From positions 186,001-250,000 of the forward strand of contig NZ_JAABOO010000001.1 in the NCBI RefSeq assembly GCF_010671605.1: a stretch of DNA of 64,000 bases, given 5' to 3'. The notes beneath the pieces are model-generated. The model was not told the origin of the DNA. It saw nothing but the letters and a program-made list of their open reading frames with translations, and did no database searches. The position numbers and the translations under genes were made by a program. The stretch's first letter is position 1, and each line of letters starts with the position of its first letter. Source of the stretch: Leptobacterium flavescens. Lineage in GTDB: Bacteria > Bacteroidota > Bacteroidia > Flavobacteriales > Flavobacteriaceae. This document shows positions 59,317-64,000 of this stretch, piece by piece.

Positions 59317-62300
59317 TTATCTGATCAGGCTAAAGTGTCCTTTCATAATATTGTTGTCTTTAAGATGGATCGCAAACCAGTAATCTGATGACGGCATCTG
59401 CCTTCCGTTATACAATCCGTCCCAGCTTTTATCTGTCTCCGTAAGTTGTTTCAGCATTTTACCATAGCGATCGTAAATATAGATATGGCTAAAAGGGATC
59501 TGGCTTTGGTCTACCTCCCATACATCATTATGTCCGTCTCCATTAGGAGTAAAGAAAGGAGGAATACTTATGGTACCGGCACAGGAAGTAATATTCATTT
59601 CATGAGTTTCCCGAATGGTACTATTACATCCATCAACAGTAACCGTTAGAATGTAAACTCCTTCCATAGCATGGGTAAAACCGGTGATATTCAGTATCCG
59701 ATCTGATAAGGTGAAACCGTTTGGTCCCTGCCATTCGTACACCGCATTCTCATAGTCCGGAGCCTCCACATTAAAATTATCTCCCGAACACAAAACAACT
59801 GTATCGGGTATATTGTCAAATCCAATGGCCGGATCAGATTCGACCCTAATATTTACCGAACTTGTTTCCTGAACGGGAGACCCATCACAATTAACAACCG
59901 AAGCAGTAACCGTGTACACTCCTTGTTGCTGGCTTGTGATATTTTCTATGTTCACTTCCCTGGAATCTGCACTAAAGCCATCAGGGCCCGTCCAGCGATA
60001 TGTTGCATTCTCTATTTCATTTACGGTAAGTAATACCGTTTCTCCTTCGCAGGTATCTACATCCGAAGTCACCAATACCAGCTCGATATCGGAATTAACA
60101 GTTACCTGAGTGGTGCTGCTTTTGGTGACTGAAGTTCCGTTACAATCCGGGGCAGTAACACTTACCGTATATTCACCTCCCTGTGCAGGGCTTATATTAT
60201 CAATAGTTATTTGCCTGCTATCGGCTGTAAACCCTCCCGGCCCGGTCCAGGTATACGTGGCACCATTCACTTCATTTACTTCCAATTCAAGTGTTTCTTC
60301 TTCGCATAAAGTAAGTTCATCCGGTGTAGTGACAGTAAAACCATCATCACCTATAATTACTTCTATTTCCCTGGTGATCAGGCATCCGAAAAACAGTATT
60401 TCCAGGATGTAGGTTCCTTCGTGTAAAGCTTTGGTCGGGTTAGGGATGGTATGAGCAGCAGTGGTTGCGATCTCCGTACCTGAAGGATCCAGCCACTTAT
60501 AAGTTACCCTGCTGTCCCCATCCAGGATATCGGGAAAATTATTCTCTACCAGGAGCTCAAGGTCTTCTCCATTACAAACAGATACATCCTGGGTGGTAAA
60601 AATGATATCTTCAAAATCCTCAACGGTAAATAAAAATAACTGAGAGCCTGCAAGACCATCTCCATAACGGATGTTCCTGAAGTCTATTTTAAATTCTTTG
60701 CAATCCTCACTTACGTATATTACATGCACCTTTCCCGGTACCGAATAGCGTCTGTCGTTCCTTCCCCCCTGCCTGTGAGCTTGAGTTTCCAATACGGATG
60801 CCCAGTTTCGCTGCCCGATAAATGCACCATTATTGATAAGAATATCGGCTTCTTCCCCAAAATCCTCATGCTCCACAATAAGTTTCCCACTGATCTGTTT
60901 TGTGTTATCTTCCGATCGAATTCCGCCTATGATCCCATCTTTTTGTACCAGTTCCTGTCCGTGTAACCGATAGTAAGTCCCGCTATAATTAGATCCTTCA
61001 AAAGCAATTTCGTATCTGTAAAGTCCCAACGCACTGAGATCGGAAACTATCTGCGTGGTACGGTCAACCAGGTTATTGGGCAGGTCGCTATGCCCCCGGT
61101 CTGCCGAGGAGGTAGCCCAAAAGTTATGCGTATCTATTCCAACCGGACGTTTCCCGCATCCCGGCTGAGTACAGTCGTTCCTCCCGTCATTTCCTGTAAA
61201 AATACCATTATACCTGAGGAAATTAGGTCCCTGATAGGGTCCAAGGTATTCCGGTCCTCCATCCCGAAGGCTGGATTTGTTATTCCTGATATTTACCGAT
61301 TGATGCAGGCTGTTATTGTAATTAAAGATCTGTAACTGCCCGTTAATATTATTGGTTTGTATGTACCACCGTTTGGAATTATCATCATTTACCGGGTCTA
61401 TCTCATCCCAGGACCATTCGTTTCCATCCGGCAGGTTTTGGGTCTGTACAATATGTATCCTGTTGTCCAGGGTATGAATACGCGGTGGATCTACGCTGTG
61501 AAAAGTGAGCATATGAACTTTGTTTCCGGGGACTACCCTGCAATCAAAGATTCGCTGATCGTTGATCCATTCGGTTATCGGGGTTCTTTCTACCTCCGGA
61601 AGAATTGCATTAAATATCTGTAGTATCAGATCTCTGGAAGGGATCAGATTATGATCCTGATTCATTCTCCTGTAATATTCTGCATTGAACTTTTTAAAGA
61701 TCTCGGGATCTTCCACATACATCTTCTGCATGGCTGCCTGGCTGGTTCCATAACGTTCCCAATGCGCTCCCGTACCTATATCACTCGAGAAAAAATCGGT
61801 GGTTGTCAACTGCTCGTGATTCTGAAAATCATAGTCCCAGTCGAAGGGCATCCCTCTGGCATGTGACCAATGCACTTTAAATTCATCGCCGTTAAAGAAA
61901 TTTGGATAACGCTCAATAAAGATATCCATGACGATCACCCCAACAGCTTCTGCCATTCCCTCTTCAAATCCGCTTAAGGTAGTATCGTAATGCCATTCGT
62001 CATTACTACTCAGGGTTACATTATCCCGGTAGGCATGCACCAGTTCGTGTATCATTAACCTCGGCTGGTCCAGATCGCCGTCACTATTCAGATCGTAGGT
62101 AGTACTTATCTGATTAGGGCCGTTATAAAAAGTATTGGTCCCGACAGCATTCTCATCGTTTACAACATAAACACTGTGATCTCTTGAAGGCGGACCATAT
62201 ACTTCCTTTATGATTGGATTGACCAGCCTGTAAAATTCCATCATCTTATCGCGTTGAAAATCGGCAAAAGGCCCCAATCCGTTCACTCCGTAATTGGTCT

Positions 62301-62811
62301 CTACCTCTATGGTAAGGTCGTTGGCAGTATTCCCCAGGTCTTCCCATTCAAAGCGAAGCGGTTGGGACACCCATGAGTGCGGTGCAGAAGAGCCGTTATT
62401 ATCGTACAGGGAAATATAAAAGGTATCTCCAATATTAAATGTAGTTCCCTGCTCCAGGGCACTTCTTCTCAACTCTTCATAACTATGCCCTCCTGTATGC
62501 TTATCTGTGGTTCTTAATAAATGACCTCTGTTTATATCTCCAAGGCCGGGGCTGGTGCCTATTTCAAAACGGTAAAAGGAACCTCCGTCCCACTTTGCAA
62601 TTACGTTGTGGATACTTTGAGTATAGGCTCTTGTATTAATTCCGGGACGCCCCTGTAGTGCTCTTTCCAGTAAAGCCCTGTTCTTTTTAAAATAAACTTC
62701 ATTTTCATAAATAGCTCTGGAAGGTGACTGACAAGTGGTAGGCGGAGTTTGCTGTGCATAAATAAAACAGCTGATCGCAAGTAAAGTGATGGTTAGGGCA
62801 ATGCGTTTCAT
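59317..62811 (-). CDS. T9SS-exported putative gluzincin metalloprotease with Ig-like domains
   Basis: 1164-residue secreted protein. Signal peptide residues 1-19 (CFIYAQ). The N-terminal domain contains HELVH at 255-259 and, 24 to 29 residues later, EEGMAE (E283/E284/E288), the HExxH...E zinc pattern of gluzincin proteases. A unique middle region follows, then four Ig/PKD-like domains sharing YxWxGPxGFxxxxR...GxYxxxV (about residues 790-1070). The last ~85 residues (FFTPNGDGHNDVWEV...YDRYGKMLKQL) are a type-B T9SS sorting domain, so it is exported by the gliding/type IX system and probably held at the surface. I cannot place the protease domain in a named family. Confidence 0.8.
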   Translation of the reverse strand: MKRIALTITLLAISCFIYAQQTPPTTCQSPSRAIYENEVYFKKNRALLERALQGRPGINTRAYTQSIHNVIAKWDGGSFYRFEIGTSPGLGDINRGHLLRTTDKHTGGHSYEELRRSALEQGTTFNIGDTFYISLYDNNGSSAPHSWVSQPLRFEWEDLGNTANDLTIEVETNYGVNGLGPFADFQRDKMMEFYRLVNPIIKEVYGPPSRDHSVYVVNDENAVGTNTFYNGPNQISTTYDLNSDGDLDQPRLMIHELVHAYRDNVTLSSNDEWHYDTTLSGFEEGMAEAVGVIVMDIFIERYPNFFNGDEFKVHWSHARGMPFDWDYDFQNHEQLTTTDFFSSDIGTGAHWERYGTSQAAMQKMYVEDPEIFKKFNAEYYRRMNQDHNLIPSRDLILQIFNAILPEVERTPITEWINDQRIFDCRVVPGNKVHMLTFHSVDPPRIHTLDNRIHIVQTQNLPDGNEWSWDEIDPVNDDNSKRWYIQTNNINGQLQIFNYNNSLHQSVNIRNNKSSLRDGGPEYLGPYQGPNFLRYNGIFTGNDGRNDCTQPGCGKRPVGIDTHNFWATSSADRGHSDLPNNLVDRTTQIVSDLSALGLYRYEIAFEGSNYSGTYYRLHGQELVQKDGIIGGIRSEDNTKQISGKLIVEHEDFGEEADILINNGAFIGQRNWASVLETQAHRQGGRNDRRYSVPGKVHVIYVSEDCKEFKIDFRNIRYGDGLAGSQLFLFTVEDFEDIIFTTQDVSVCNGEDLELLVENNFPDILDGDSRVTYKWLDPSGTEIATTAAHTIPNPTKALHEGTYILEILFFGCLITREIEVIIGDDGFTVTTPDELTLCEEETLELEVNEVNGATYTWTGPGGFTADSRQITIDNISPAQGGEYTVSVTAPDCNGTSVTKSSTTQVTVNSDIELVLVTSDVDTCEGETVLLTVNEIENATYRWTGPDGFSADSREVNIENITSQQQGVYTVTASVVNCDGSPVQETSSVNIRVESDPAIGFDNIPDTVVLCSGDNFNVEAPDYENAVYEWQGPNGFTLSDRILNITGFTHAMEGVYILTVTVDGCNSTIRETHEMNITSCAGTISIPPFFTPNGDGHNDVWEVDQSQIPFSHIYIYDRYGKMLKQLTETDKSWDGLYNGRQMPSSDYWFAIHLKDNNIMKGHFSLIR

Positions 62812-63176
62812 TGGTTGTTTCTATTAATTGTGTCTAAATACAGTATTAACCGAATAAATATATCTTCTTTATCCTGTTAGTTAAGTATTCAAAATTTCCT
62901 TAATAGCAATAACGCAACTAAGAATAACCGAAATGGGACTCTAAAACGGGGGCAATCCTAAGTTTATATACGTTAAGTATGTTATAAAACGATTAAAAGC
63001 AGGTCTTATTTTTTTAAGATTCTTTTAAGAAAATATAGTATCAGGTTTTGAGAATATCGTATTATTCTCAGAATTTTCGGGAAATGTAGAGGCTTTTTCT
63101 GAGATTTGGAACTTAAAAAATCAGATTCGTATCTTGTTCTCTGAAATCAGATCGCACTAAACCCTGTTATGCTCAT
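62812..63176. other. Intergenic region with divergent promoters, no gene seen
   Basis: The 365-nt AT-rich gap lies between divergently transcribed genes. A TTTG near 63105 followed by TATCTTG near 63130 may be the DASS gene promoter. I see no heptad array, hairpin repeat or RNA gene here. Confidence 0.4.
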
Positions 63177-64000
63177 ATGACAAGTAAGCAATTAAAAAAA
63201 ATCGGCCTGGTAGCCGGTCCGGTATTATTTTTTTATATCCTGTTTTTCTTTCATCCTGAAGGTCTATCCAAAGAAGCCAACGCAGTCCTGGCGTCTACAG
63301 CCTGGGTGGCCATTTGGTGGATCCTCGAGGTAGTACCCATTGCGGTAACAGCTATGCTGCCGATTATTTTGTTTCCTTTGAGCGGGGCTTTGGGATTATC
63401 AGATACTACAACCGCTTACGGGCATAAATATATCTTTCTGTACATAGGTGGGTTTATACTGGCTATTGCCATCGAAAAATGGAATCTTCACCGTCGGATC
63501 GCATTGCATATCATCAACCTGATAGGAACCAGTGTTAGCAGGATCATTTTAGGCTTTATGTGTGCAACTGCATTCCTTTCTATGTGGATCTCCAATACGG
63601 CTACTTCAGTTATGATGTTACCCATTGGAATGGCTATTGTTTCACAGCTGAAAGATAATCCCGATACGGAAGAAAACGAGACGATGATATTCGGGAAGGC
63701 CCTGATGCTGGCAATTGCCTATTCGGCTTCCATAGGTGGAGTGGCAACCCTGATAGGGACTCCACCCAATATTATCCTGGCAGGGATACTTCAGGAAACC
63801 TATGGAATTGAGCTCACTTTTGTACAATGGCTGAGTTTCGGGCTTCCTATTTCCATTATCCTGCTATTTATTTGCTGGAAATACCTCACCCGTTTTGCTT
63901 TTAGTTTTAAACAGAAGGGATTCCCCGGCGGGCAGGCAGAAATAAAACGCCTGATCTCAGAACTTGGAAAAATATCTTTTGAAGAAAAACTGGTATTAGC
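63177..64000 (+). CDS. DASS/SLC13-family sodium:anion (dicarboxylate) symporter, 5' part
   Basis: The first 274 codons of a gene that runs past the window edge. MTSKQLKKIGLVAGPVLFFYILFF is the first helix. The family motifs ASTAWVAIWWILEVVPIAVTAMLP (about 38-61), SMWISNTATSVMMLPIG (about 138-154, sodium-site SNT) and ASIGGVATLIGTPPNII (about 183-199) are clear. It should import C4-dicarboxylates, phosphate or sulfate together with sodium. The exact substrate depends on the missing half. Confidence 0.9.
   Translation, partial: MTSKQLKKIGLVAGPVLFFYILFFFHPEGLSKEANAVLASTAWVAIWWILEVVPIAVTAMLPIILFPLSGALGLSDTTTAYGHKYIFLYIGGFILAIAIEKWNLHRRIALHIINLIGTSVSRIILGFMCATAFLSMWISNTATSVMMLPIGMAIVSQLKDNPDTEENETMIFGKALMLAIAYSASIGGVATLIGTPPNIILAGILQETYGIELTFVQWLSFGLPISIILLFICWKYLTRFAFSFKQKGFPGGQAEIKRLISELGKISFEEKLVL

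Overview
The window is a chromosomal segment of a flavobacterium (Bacteroidota, very probably Flavobacteriaceae). Several features support this. The promoter -7 boxes are of the TAnnTTTG type. One secreted protein carries a type-B C-terminal sorting domain of the type IX secretion system. CarB is short (950 residues), L31 is the type B form, there is a DUF4199 protein, and many lipoproteins have short lipoboxes. Base composition and gene style are uniform. I see no prophage, IS element, CRISPR array, rRNA or tRNA.

Layout. 1-9.2 kb is a corrinoid locus. A riboswitch-controlled BtuB-type receptor gene (minus strand) diverges from cobU-cobT-cobS-cobC, followed by a secreted cyanophycinase-like S51 peptidase and btuF-btuC-btuD. 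Together these would import corrinoids and rebuild the lower nucleotide loop; no corrin-ring synthesis genes are present. 9.2-25.3 kb holds housekeeping and conserved flavobacterial genes: rmuC, a thioesterase, carB, rpmH, a MltD-like transglycosylase, mtaB, an oligopeptide-binding lipoprotein, a GlmU-like protein and rpmE2. 25.3-29.9 kb holds a glycosyltransferase, a phosphosugar mutase and an MsbA-like exporter in a tight series. 29.9-35.5 kb holds two ECF sigma-factor clusters on opposite strands. 36-43.9 kb includes a BNR-repeat lipoprotein, an RsmB-like methyltransferase, purL, a SpoU methylase and a DUF985 cupin. 44-52.4 kb is a fatty-acid degradation block: an acyl-CoA ligase, then a MarR regulator with a 26-bp palindromic operator, then fadN, fadA and fadE. 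A four-helix-bundle gene interrupts that operon. 52.4-58.7 kb is an accessory patch of small genes separated by unusual repeats. 58.7-64 kb has rluE, a large T9SS-exported putative metalloprotease and the start of a DASS transporter.

The most unusual signal is in the spacers. Nearly all long spacers at 35.5-36.0 kb and 48.8-58.2 kb are built of degenerate 7-nucleotide words in register (TATTGAG/TACTGAG, TTGCTAA/TTGTTTA, GGTTGTT/GGTTGGT and complements). They are often combined with perfect palindromic hairpins. These arrays precisely flank single genes (four-helix-bundle protein, PaiB). One 150-nt composite element recurs inverted 18 kb away, with its stems unchanged and its core differences confined to loops. 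I propose a heptad-repeat plus hairpin system associated with gene-cassette insertion. This is inferred from the sequence alone.
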